From Spirochaetales bacterium (GTDB lineage Bacteria > Spirochaetota > Spirochaetia > SPDA01), in assembly GCA_004525155.1 (NCBI GenBank), contig SPDA01000082.1, forward strand, positions 1 to 7,338: a stretch of DNA of 7,338 bases. Direction: 5' to 3'. Below the pieces are notes generated by a model. It ran no database searches. It was not told the DNA's origin and saw only the letters and a list, made by a program, of their open reading frames with translations. A program made the translations under genes and the position numbers. Below, in pieces: positions 1 to 6,399 of the stretch (positions are counted from its first letter, which is position 1; each line of letters starts with the position of its first letter).

Positions 1-2
1 AA

Positions 3-1064
3 ATGAAAGCGTTGGTAAGAGGCGGACTGCTTGTGCTGTTCTGCCTGCTGTTCACCGTGGCCGCCTTTGCGAGCGGGACAGGTGAAGCCGCACCTGCTCA
101 GAAGGGATTTGTGGTAGGCTTGAGCAACGGGCCGTTCACGCACAGCTGGCGTGTTCAGATGCTGGAAAGTCTGCAGAAGCAGTTCGACATCTACAAAGAG
201 AGAGGCTTGGTAAGCAAACTTATCGTGCAGAATGCCGGTCCCGATGTGAACACCCAGATTGCCCAGATAAGGAATCTTATCGCAAGCAAGGTCGACCTTC
301 TGCTGGTGAACCCCAATTCAGCGACTGCCTTGAACCCTGTTCTGAAGGAAGCTGTTGACGCCAAAATCACCGTTATTGTCTATGATCAGCCTGTAACGGT
401 TCCCGCCGGAGTTCTGAATGTGTACATGAACCAGGAATGGTGGCAGGGCCCCGTGACCGAATGGCTGTGCAAGCAGCTTAACGGCAAGGGCAACATTGTG
501 TACATCAGCGGTATCGCCGATCAGCCCGGTAACATCGCCCGTGACAAGGCGGCAATGGATGTTCTGGCCAAGTACCCGGACATCAAACTGCTGGCCAAGG
601 CAAACGGCAACTGGGACCAGGCTGCAGCACAGCAGGTAATGACCGACTTGCTCGGGTCCTTTCCCAGCATCGACGGCGTGCTTACTCAGGACGGCATGAC
701 CCTCGGTATCTACAGGGCTTTCGAAGCCGCCGGACGGAAAGCGCCCCCGATAACGGGTGAGACCCAGGTCGCTTTTATAAAAGAATGGAAGAAAATGAAA
801 GATGCCAGCGGCTTCAATACTGTCGGCATCGAGAATTCCCCGGGCGCCGTTTGCACGAGCCTCGGTATCGGCATTCGTCTCCTGCAGGGCAAACAGCTCA
901 AGGCAGAGTCCTTCGCCTCGCCGAATACGGTCTGGACCCGCCCTGTTCTCAGCGTGGACGGCAGCAACATCGACCAGATCTACAACGAGTACAAGGACTG
1001 GGCCGATTCCTACTACGTCAATACCTGGTACACCGATGCGCAGATAGACGCGCTTTTCAAGTAA
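3..1064 (+). CDS. Periplasmic sugar-binding protein of an ABC importer (ribose/CUT2 type)
   Basis: This is the exported receptor that binds the substrate and delivers it to the permeases encoded downstream. Residues 1-23 look like a Sec signal peptide: Lys2 and Arg6, a hydrophobic core at about 8-22, and an Ala21-Phe-Ala23 cleavage site. The mature protein matches the periplasmic-binding-protein type 4 fold. Recognisable family signs are the DLLLVNPNSATAL segment (98-110), Asp128-Gln-Pro at the hinge, Arg180 in the usual binding-arginine region, and Asp230 followed by GMTLGIYRAFEAAG. At 353 residues it is slightly longer than RbsB-like proteins. Trp and Tyr are abundant (Trp49, Trp146-147, Trp204 and a Tyr/Trp-rich tail at 332-343), which suits stacking on a sugar ring, though the ligand is not identifiable. 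The start lies 2 bases from the window edge, so its ribosome-binding site cannot be seen. The fit of the signal peptide supports this start. Confidence 0.93.
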   Translation: MKALVRGGLLVLFCLLFTVAAFASGTGEAAPAQKGFVVGLSNGPFTHSWRVQMLESLQKQFDIYKERGLVSKLIVQNAGPDVNTQIAQIRNLIASKVDLLLVNPNSATALNPVLKEAVDAKITVIVYDQPVTVPAGVLNVYMNQEWWQGPVTEWLCKQLNGKGNIVYISGIADQPGNIARDKAAMDVLAKYPDIKLLAKANGNWDQAAAQQVMTDLLGSFPSIDGVLTQDGMTLGIYRAFEAAGRKAPPITGETQVAFIKEWKKMKDASGFNTVGIENSPGAVCTSLGIGIRLLQGKQLKAESFASPNTVWTRPVLSVDGSNIDQIYNEYKDWADSYYVNTWYTDAQIDALFK

Positions 1065-1088
1065 GGACTTTAGGAACCGATTAATTAT

Positions 1089-1123
1089 GGAGGGGACGGC
1101 GGGCTGCGTCGTCTCCTCTTTTT
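1089..1123 (+). terminator. Terminator-like hairpin (possible attenuator) between binding-protein and ATPase genes
   Basis: The arms 1090-1101 and 1107-1118 pair over 12 bp, including two G-U wobbles (1094/1114 and 1099/1109), around the five-base loop GGCTG. A further G-U pair at 1089/1119 is possible. Five T residues (1119-1123) follow directly. This is the form of a Rho-independent terminator, although the T run is short. It stands between the first gene and the rest of the operon. In many binding-protein-dependent importers such an element yields more receptor than membrane complex, and I infer partial termination or 3'-end protection here. It is not an operon end, because the ATPase and permeases that the receptor needs follow with no obvious new promoter. 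Confidence 0.7.
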
Positions 1124-1134
1124 AAAAGGGGAGG
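1112..1134 (+). promoter_or_regulatory. Alternative hairpin that would mask the ATPase ribosome-binding site
   Basis: The pyrimidine arm 1112-1120 can pair with 1126-1134 over 9 bp, with G-U wobbles at 1112/1134 and 1117/1129, around the loop TTTAA (1121-1125). The right arm contains the GGGGAGG ribosome-binding site of the ATPase gene. The left arm overlaps the 3' arm of the terminator-like hairpin (1107-1118), so the two folds cannot coexist. The pairings are read directly from the bases. A regulatory role is inference, and the upstream hairpin is longer and more GC-rich, so it should normally win. Confidence 0.4.
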
Positions 1135-1135
1135 G
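1127..1135 (+). promoter_or_regulatory. Ribosome-binding site of the ATPase gene
   Basis: A strong purine run, AGGGGAGGG, contains GGAGG at 1130-1134. It lies 4 bases before the ATG at 1139 and 10 bases before an in-frame ATG at 1145, so either codon could be the true start. It is the right arm of the possible masking hairpin at 1112-1134. Confidence 0.75.
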
Positions 1136-1138
1136 CCC

Positions 1139-2701
1139 ATGGGCATGACAGTGCTCGAAGCGAAACACATCAGAAAGTACTTTGTCGGAGTCAAGGCCTT
1201 GAGCGACGCCAATTTCATACTGCGGGAGGGCGAGGTCTGCGGCCTCGTGGGGGCCAACGGATCAGGCAAAACAACCTTTGCCCGGGTTATTAGCGGGCTG
1301 CTGAGGCCCGACGGAGGCGAACTCCTGCTCTATGAAAAGCCGGTGAATCTTAAAAGTCATCTCGATGCCGAACAGTACCGGATGGCAATGGTTCACCAGA
1401 ACTTGAGCCTTGTTCCCGAGATGACAATCTGGGAGAATATCGCCCTCGGCCGGGAGCCCGGCGGCGCCCTTGGTCTTCTGGACAACCGCACGGCTGTCGA
1501 GCAGGCCCGGAAGGCCCTGGCTGTCATCGGGGTAAACCTCTCCCCCCATGAGCGGGTGCGCAACGTGTCGCCCGACGAGAAGCAGCTTATCGAAATCGCC
1601 AAAGCCCTGGCGAAGGATCCCCGCATCCTTATCCTCGACGAACCGACCGCCTCTCTCGATTTCCACCAGGTGGAGGCGCTGTTCAAGGCGGTTGTCGAAC
1701 TTAAGGCAAAGGGAGTTTCGATCGTTTTCATTTCGCACCGGATTTGGGAAGTGGCTAAAATCTGCGACCGCCTGGTCGCCTTCCGCAACGGGGAAACGGT
1801 GGGCGAACTGGACTTCTCGGTCCAGGAGCGGGACGAAAACCTGATTGTGCCTCTGATTACCGGACGCAAGGTGAAGGCCAGGGCCGGCAGAGACGCGGCC
1901 GGGCGCGAATCGGAGATCACCGCCCTCAACACCGGCGCTCCGGCTCTGGAGATAAGGGGCCTGTCCCTGGCCGGGGGGAGACTTGCCGATATCAATCTGA
2001 CCCTCCGCAGAGGAGAGATTCTCGGGCTGGGAGGTCTGCAGCGGCAGGGACAGGAAGAAATCCTGATGATCCTCGCCGGGTACATGCACGGTTACTCGGG
2101 TCAAATTCTTATAGACGGTACTCCCCTTGCCCTGCGCAACACGCGGCAGGCAATCCGCCGCGGCATCGTCCTGATCCCGGGAGACCGGCAGAAAGAGGGT
2201 TTGTTCCTGCAGCATTCGGTTCAGAGCAACCTTCTGTATCCCAAGATTTCCATGCACCGCGGTTCTTTCTTCCTGCCCATGGGCGGATATCAGAAGCTCG
2301 CTGCAGAGGCCGTCGACAAGGTATCACTCGTGCCGCCGAACCTGCGGCTGAATGTCTCCCAGCTTTCCGGAGGCAATCAGCAGAAGGTAGTCGTCGGAAA
2401 ATGGCTTACCCTGAACCCTTCGGTTCTCCTGCTCAATGATCCGACCAAGGGGGTAGATGTCGGCACCCGGGAAAACATCTACGAAATTATTTCGGCGCTT
2501 ACCGCGCAGGGAGCCTCTGTCCTGCTGTATGCCAGCGATAATGAGGAGCTTATCAACAACTGCGACAGGGTCCTTATCGTGTTTGAAGGGAAAATAGTCA
2601 AGGAGATCTGCGGAGACGATATCTCTGAAGAGAAGATCGTTGTATCATCGCTCAATGTCGAGCATGCCGGGGAAGCGGCTGAAGCGGGGAGAGTTTTATG
2701 A
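1139..2701 (+). CDS. Sugar ABC importer ATPase with two nucleotide-binding domains (RbsA/MglA type)
   Basis: This is the cytoplasmic ATPase that powers the importer. It has 520 residues, close to the usual 500 or so for the family, in two ABC domains (about 1-245 and 265-505). Domain 1 has an intact Walker A (GANGSGKTT, 38-46), Q-loop Gln87, Walker B ILILDEPT (163-170, Glu168), D-loop at 172-174 and switch His200, but its signature is degenerate (VSPDEKQ, 143-149). Domain 2 has an intact signature LSGGNQQK (409-416). Its Walker A is degenerate (GGLQRQGQEE, 298-307, Gln305 at the lysine position), its Walker B is altered (LLNDPTKG, Asn433-Asp434), and there is no His in the switch region near 465-467. 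This lopsided pattern is typical of the family. The start at 1139 or 1145 is undecided. The stop overlaps the permease 1 start by four bases (ATGA), which suggests coupled translation. Confidence 0.96.
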   Translation: MGMTVLEAKHIRKYFVGVKALSDANFILREGEVCGLVGANGSGKTTFARVISGLLRPDGGELLLYEKPVNLKSHLDAEQYRMAMVHQNLSLVPEMTIWENIALGREPGGALGLLDNRTAVEQARKALAVIGVNLSPHERVRNVSPDEKQLIEIAKALAKDPRILILDEPTASLDFHQVEALFKAVVELKAKGVSIVFISHRIWEVAKICDRLVAFRNGETVGELDFSVQERDENLIVPLITGRKVKARAGRDAAGRESEITALNTGAPALEIRGLSLAGGRLADINLTLRRGEILGLGGLQRQGQEEILMILAGYMHGYSGQILIDGTPLALRNTRQAIRRGIVLIPGDRQKEGLFLQHSVQSNLLYPKISMHRGSFFLPMGGYQKLAAEAVDKVSLVPPNLRLNVSQLSGGNQQKVVVGKWLTLNPSVLLLNDPTKGVDVGTRENIYEIISALTAQGASVLLYASDNEELINNCDRVLIVFEGKIVKEICGDDISEEKIVVSSLNVEHAGEAAEAGRVL

Positions 2702-3663
2702 TTAACAGAAGATTTATAAGAGGGCTCCTGCAGAACTCCTCCTTCCCTAGCTTCCTTATGCTGGTCCTGCTGGTTGCGGTCAACGCAATCCTTCAGCCGA
2801 ACTTCTTTTCCTACCAGGTCTTCCGCATCAACTTCCTGACCTTCACGCCCCTGATTCTCGTGAGTCTGGCCCAGGCTTCGGTTATTCTGGTGGGGGCGGT
2901 AGACCTGTCTATCGGGGCGGGCATTTCGCTGGTTACGGCTGTGATGGCCTCGCTCATGAAAGATTCGATCGGGTCAATCCTGCTCGTTGTCCTATTGGGG
3001 ATAGGAGTTGCGGTGTTCCTGTCTGTGTTCAACGGCTTTTTCATCGGCGTTATTGGACCGCCGCCGCTCATCATGACCTTCGCCACCTCGACAATCTGGT
3101 TCGGGGCGGCCCTGCTGCTCATGCCTCACCCAGGCGGCTATATTCCCGAGACTTATTACGGGCTCTACACCACCTCCATCGGAGGCTGGCTTCCCGTGAC
3201 GGTCGTGATACTCATTGTCGCCGGGCTGTTCTGTCTGTTTTTGGGCAGACTACCCGCTTTCCGGCACCTATACGCGGTAGGCGGCAACGAAAAGGCGGCA
3301 CGGGCGAGCGGCATCAACGTCCCTCTGACCAAGATTTTCGCATTTATGATAAGCGGCGTTTTCGTGGCCATGGCAGCCCTCTGCGTGGTGGGACAGACTG
3401 CCACCGGCGACGCCCGCAGCGGCCAGGGCTTCACCCTGAACTCGGTCGCGGCAGCAGTCATCGGCGGCATCGCTTTTTCCGGCGGCAAGGGAAACTTCGT
3501 TGGCGCGGCCATAGGAGGCATCATCCTGGGGCTTCTCATCAACATCATCTACTTTGCCAGCATCACCTCCTTCTACCAGGAGTTCATGAAGGGGGTGATC
3601 ATCATCGTTGCCCTGCTCATCGGGGCTGTACCGCGCCTGCGGCGCGAGATTTCGCGACAGTGA
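2698..3663 (+). CDS. Sugar ABC importer inner-membrane permease 1 (RbsC type)
   Basis: This protein forms one half of the membrane channel of the importer. Its 321 residues are mostly hydrophobic, with roughly eight to ten membrane segments, and match the BPD_transp_2 permease family. Landmarks are VGAVDLSIGAG (65-75), the PPPLIMTFAT segment (121-130), the cytoplasmic coupling motif GGNEKAARASGINV (195-208) that contacts the ATPase, and IGGIAFSGGKG (255-265). The ATG overlaps the ATPase stop, and a purine-rich site GGGGAGAG (2686-2693) lies at good distance. It ends 12 bases before permease 2. Because a second, different permease follows, the channel is probably a heterodimer, unlike the RbsC homodimer. 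The substrate is not visible from the sequence. Confidence 0.94.
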   Translation: MINRRFIRGLLQNSSFPSFLMLVLLVAVNAILQPNFFSYQVFRINFLTFTPLILVSLAQASVILVGAVDLSIGAGISLVTAVMASLMKDSIGSILLVVLLGIGVAVFLSVFNGFFIGVIGPPPLIMTFATSTIWFGAALLLMPHPGGYIPETYYGLYTTSIGGWLPVTVVILIVAGLFCLFLGRLPAFRHLYAVGGNEKAARASGINVPLTKIFAFMISGVFVAMAALCVVGQTATGDARSGQGFTLNSVAAAVIGGIAFSGGKGNFVGAAIGGIILGLLINIIYFASITSFYQEFMKGVIIIVALLIGAVPRLRREISRQ

Positions 3664-3675
3664 GGGAGGACCATC

Positions 3676-4653
3676 ATGAATAACCAATATCCGTCGCGCC
3701 CTCTGCCTGCCAATCTGAAGGCGCTTGTCTCAAACAAGCTCACCATTGCCGCGGCTGCGGTCATCGTCCTCTTCGTGTTCGGCGAAATCATTTCCCCGGG
3801 ATTTTTAAGCTTCGGGCATGTGATGAGCATGCTGCGTCTGGCGGTGTTTTTGGGGATCGTCGCTCTCGGTCAAAGTCTTGTTGTCATGGCCGGCGGGGAA
3901 GGGATCGACCTTTCGGTGGGCTCGGTGCTCTCCCTGGGGGTCGTAATCGCCTCCTCCCTGCTTAATGGAAAAAACGGCAACATCCCTGCGGCCCTGGCGG
4001 GTGCCATAGGCGCGGGATTTGTTATTGGACTTGTCAACGGCTTCGGCGTATCCTACATCGGCATTCCGCCCCTTATCATGACGCTGGCCATGGCCAGCGT
4101 GGTCGAGGGGCTGTCGCTTATCTATACGGGAGGGTACCCTTCCGGAAACGCTCCGCCGCTTTTAGAGTCTCTGGGCAACGGCCGTATTGTAGGTATTCCC
4201 TACGTTGTAATGCTCTGGGTCATCATCATCGCGGCCGCAACCTTCCTGCTGTTCCGTAAACGGTGGGGTTCCGTGCTGTTCGGAGTTGGGTCAAACAGCA
4301 TCACGGCGGAACTCTCCGGCATCAACGTGAAACGGTTCCGGATGTTCGTGTACGGTATCTGCAGCGCCATAACAGGGTTTGCCGGCTTTCTCGTCCTGGG
4401 CTACACCGGGACTCCGTATTTGAACCTGGGAGCTCCCTACCTGATGTCTTCGATAGCTGCGGTAGCCGTGGGCGGCATCTCCCTGTCCGGAGGCAGCGGC
4501 AGCTATGTGGGGGCCGCAATCGGCTGCATACTGCTCATCACCCTTTCGAGCATCCTGGTGGCGCTTCAGACCACGGAGGCTGTGAGGCAGATCGTGTACG
4601 GAAGCCTGCTGTTTATTATTGTAGTGGCTTACACCAAGAGGAGGGCGGAATGA
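3676..4653 (+). CDS. Sugar ABC importer inner-membrane permease 2 (RbsC type)
   Basis: This is the second membrane subunit, 325 residues, a clear paralogue of permease 1. The hydrophobic segments begin at about residue 22. It has GEGIDLSVGSVLSL (74-87), IPPLIMTLAMAS (130-141), the coupling motif GVGSNSITAELSGINV (203-218) and VGGISLSGGSGSYVGAAIG (265-283), all at positions matching permease 1. The coupling motif diverges from that of permease 1 (SNSITAEL against NEKAARA), so the two halves may dock on the ATPase differently. The start follows a GGGAGGA site (3664-3670) by 5 bases. The stop overlaps the next gene by ATGA. Two-permease systems of this class include E. coli YtfT/YjfF and LsrC/LsrD, but I do not assign either identity. 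Confidence 0.94.
   Translation: MNNQYPSRPLPANLKALVSNKLTIAAAAVIVLFVFGEIISPGFLSFGHVMSMLRLAVFLGIVALGQSLVVMAGGEGIDLSVGSVLSLGVVIASSLLNGKNGNIPAALAGAIGAGFVIGLVNGFGVSYIGIPPLIMTLAMASVVEGLSLIYTGGYPSGNAPPLLESLGNGRIVGIPYVVMLWVIIIAAATFLLFRKRWGSVLFGVGSNSITAELSGINVKRFRMFVYGICSAITGFAGFLVLGYTGTPYLNLGAPYLMSSIAAVAVGGISLSGGSGSYVGAAIGCILLITLSSILVALQTTEAVRQIVYGSLLFIIVVAYTKRRAE
4638..4645 (+). promoter_or_regulatory. Ribosome-binding site that sets the isomerase start
   Basis: GAGGAGGG, with AGGAGG at 4639-4644, lies 5 bases before the ATG at 4650. It sits inside the last codons of permease 2. It marks 4650 as the true start, although the same frame stays open back to an ATG at 4263. Confidence 0.85.
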
Positions 4654-5615
4654 AGATAGGAATATTTACAGGGCTCTTCGGGGATTGGCCTCTGGAGAAG
4701 GTTGCGAAATACGTGTCCGGACTGGGTTATGAGGCGGTGGAACTGCCGATATGGGCCGGTAATAGCCACCTCGACCTGGAGGATGTTCTTGCTGGTAAAG
4801 GAAAGCAGGTAAAACGGATGCTGGAAGACCACGGGCTTGTAATATCGGCGATAAACCACAGCATAGCCGGCCAGCTGTCCATGGGGCCTCACGACGTCAG
4901 CACCGACGCCTGGGCCCCCGGCATGACCCCCGAGCAGAAGGTGGCTTTCGCCATCGAGCAGTGCAAGAAAAGCGCCCGGGCAGCAGCGGAACTCGGGGTG
5001 CCGGTCGTCAACGGACTTATCGGGTCCCACGTGTGGGACAAATGGTATATCTTTCCTCCGGCCAACGAGAAGCTCTACGAGGAGGGCATGGCCCTCTTTG
5101 CGGAGCGCTGGAACATCATTCTGGATGAATTCAAAAAGTGCGGAGTCAAGTGGGGCCTGGAGGTTCATCCTACCGGGATCGCCTACAATATAGAGACGGC
5201 AGAGCAGGCTCTGGCAGCCCTGGACAACCGGCCTGAGTTCGGTTTCAACTTCGATCCCTCGCACCTCGTGTGGCAGCTGATCGATCCGGTGATATTTATA
5301 AAAACCTTTGCCGACCGGATCTTCCACTGTCATGCCAAGGACGGCGAGCTGCAGGAGGACGAGGTGCGGCGGTCCGGCGTCATCCCTACAGGCGGATGGA
5401 TGCGGCGCGATCGCGGATTCCGCTTCCGGGTGCCGGGGTGGGGACAGGTCGACTGGCGGCGGATAATCACGGCTCTGGTCTCGTGCGGGTACGACTACGT
5501 GATGTCCTTCGAGCATGAGGACCCGGTTATGTCGCCCGAGGACGGGGCGGAAAAGGCCATCGAATACCTGCGGCCCCTGATGATAAAAAAACCTCTTACA
5601 AACGTGTGGTGGTGA
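4650..5615 (+). CDS. Sugar (phosphate) isomerase/epimerase-like TIM-barrel protein
   Basis: This 321-residue protein belongs to the xylose-isomerase-like TIM-barrel (AP_endonuc_2) superfamily, whose members isomerise, epimerise or dehydrate sugars and inositols using a divalent metal. It begins on a barrel strand (MKIGIFTGLF). Probable metal ligands, by position in the family, are Glu171 (GLEVHPTG), Asp202 (FNFDPSHL, with His205 nearby), His228 (FHCHAKD) and Glu288 (MSFEHED). Residues 254-266 carry an Arg-rich loop, DRGFRFRVPGWGQ, resembling the RGWDFRSPGHG-type loop of a common uncharacterised subfamily. It has no signal peptide, so it should be cytoplasmic. Translation is probably coupled to permease 2 through the ATGA overlap, so it likely acts on the imported compound or its first product. 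The exact reaction is unknown. Homologues in other loci include epimerases, IolE-like dehydratases and C-glycoside-cleaving enzymes, so the common name is only a placeholder. Confidence 0.88.
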   Translation: MKIGIFTGLFGDWPLEKVAKYVSGLGYEAVELPIWAGNSHLDLEDVLAGKGKQVKRMLEDHGLVISAINHSIAGQLSMGPHDVSTDAWAPGMTPEQKVAFAIEQCKKSARAAAELGVPVVNGLIGSHVWDKWYIFPPANEKLYEEGMALFAERWNIILDEFKKCGVKWGLEVHPTGIAYNIETAEQALAALDNRPEFGFNFDPSHLVWQLIDPVIFIKTFADRIFHCHAKDGELQEDEVRRSGVIPTGGWMRRDRGFRFRVPGWGQVDWRRIITALVSCGYDYVMSFEHEDPVMSPEDGAEKAIEYLRPLMIKKPLTNVWW

Positions 5616-5625
5616 AAGAAGCCCA

Positions 5626-6399
5626 ATGAAGGATCGTCTCGATATTGTTCTGGAAATTCTCTCCCGAAAAGGCTACCGCAGCGTTTCCGAGCTGGCGGAA
5701 GACCTGAAGGTTTCCGAAATGACGGTACGCCGTTATCTGGACAAGCTGGAACAGAAAGAACTTATCAAGAGGACACACGGCGGCGCTTTCGCCGGTCAGG
5801 AGATGATCGAAGTGGATTACCGGGTCCGCGAATCGGCGCGGCGGGCTGAAAAGGAGGCCATCGGACGGCTGGCCTGGACCCTGATACAGCCGGGGGAATC
5901 GGTATTTATCGATGCCGGAACAACAGCGGCCTATCTCGCTGCCGTCATTGACAATACCCGCCGCATCACGGTGGTAACAAACTCGACGATCGTGCTTCAG
6001 TATCTGGAGAACCGGAGCAACATCGAGGTCATCCTCCTCGGCGGGAAGGTCCACGCCTCCTCCCATTCCGTGATCGGCCCCATTGCCGAGGAAGTTGTAC
6101 GGCAGTTCCGGTTCACCAAGGCATTTCTCGGCACCGTCGGCATCAACCTCGAAGAGGGTCTTACCCAGTCCAACATAGACGAGGTCCCCGTGAAGAAGTG
6201 TGTCGCCGCCAACGCCCGGGAGGTAATCGTGCTGGCCGACAGCTCAAAATTCAATCGTGACGTACTGGTAATGTTTCTGCGGCTTGACCAGGTAAACACG
6301 GTTATCACGGACAGCGGTATCCTGCCCGAACATCTCCAGAGCCTCGAAGAGCAGGGAATTCGGGTGCTCATCGCCGAACCTGTACGTGCGCAAAAATGA
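5626..6399 (+). CDS. DeoR-family transcriptional regulator
   Basis: This 257-residue regulator probably represses the operon and is released by a sugar-phosphate effector. The N-terminus is a DeoR winged helix-turn-helix: SVSELAEDLKVSEMTVRRYLDKLE (split at 19-30 and 31-42), followed by the wing RTHGGA (49-54). The recognition helix has Tyr37 where many relatives have Asp in RRDL. The C-terminal domain has the isomerase-like effector-binding signs IDAGTT (95-100), TNS (118-120), LLGGK (137-141), GLT (178-180) and DSSKF (205-209, Lys208). It starts 10 bases after the isomerase stop. Its ribosome-binding site is weak (AAAGAAG just after that stop), which suits low-level production of a regulator by re-initiation. 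Its last codon overlaps the next gene by ATGA. No operator is visible inside the window; the target probably lies upstream of position 1. Confidence 0.94.
   Translation: MKDRLDIVLEILSRKGYRSVSELAEDLKVSEMTVRRYLDKLEQKELIKRTHGGAFAGQEMIEVDYRVRESARRAEKEAIGRLAWTLIQPGESVFIDAGTTAAYLAAVIDNTRRITVVTNSTIVLQYLENRSNIEVILLGGKVHASSHSVIGPIAEEVVRQFRFTKAFLGTVGINLEEGLTQSNIDEVPVKKCVAANAREVIVLADSSKFNRDVLVMFLRLDQVNTVITDSGILPEHLQSLEEQGIRVLIAEPVRAQK

Noticed and set aside
33..50. Cys14 in the signal peptide as a lipoprotein attachment site.
   Set aside because: The residues before it (Val-Leu-Phe) do not fit a lipobox, and the hydrophobic core continues well past the Cys. Ala21-Phe-Ala23 gives a good ordinary signal peptidase site.
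785..1084. Overlapping + strand frames (785-1084 and 802-1047) inside the end of the binding-protein gene.
   Set aside because: They are Arg/Ser/Pro-rich out-of-frame readings of a clear gene, with no ribosome-binding site of note.
1262..2257. A 331-codon open frame on the - strand, opposite the ATPase gene.
   Set aside because: It lies wholly opposite a certain gene with intact ABC motifs. The product is low in complexity sense, with no family motif that I recognise. Long antisense frames are common in GC-rich coding DNA.
4263..4649. A 129-residue N-terminal extension of the isomerase-like protein from an ATG at 4263.
   Set aside because: It overlaps permease 2 out of frame and reads as unstructured Arg/Gly/His-rich sequence. 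A strong ribosome-binding site and a proper barrel strand mark 4650 as the start.
4629..5516. A 295-codon open frame on the - strand, opposite the isomerase-like gene.
   Set aside because: It is fully antisense to a well-supported gene, has no recognisable domain and no independent sign of expression.
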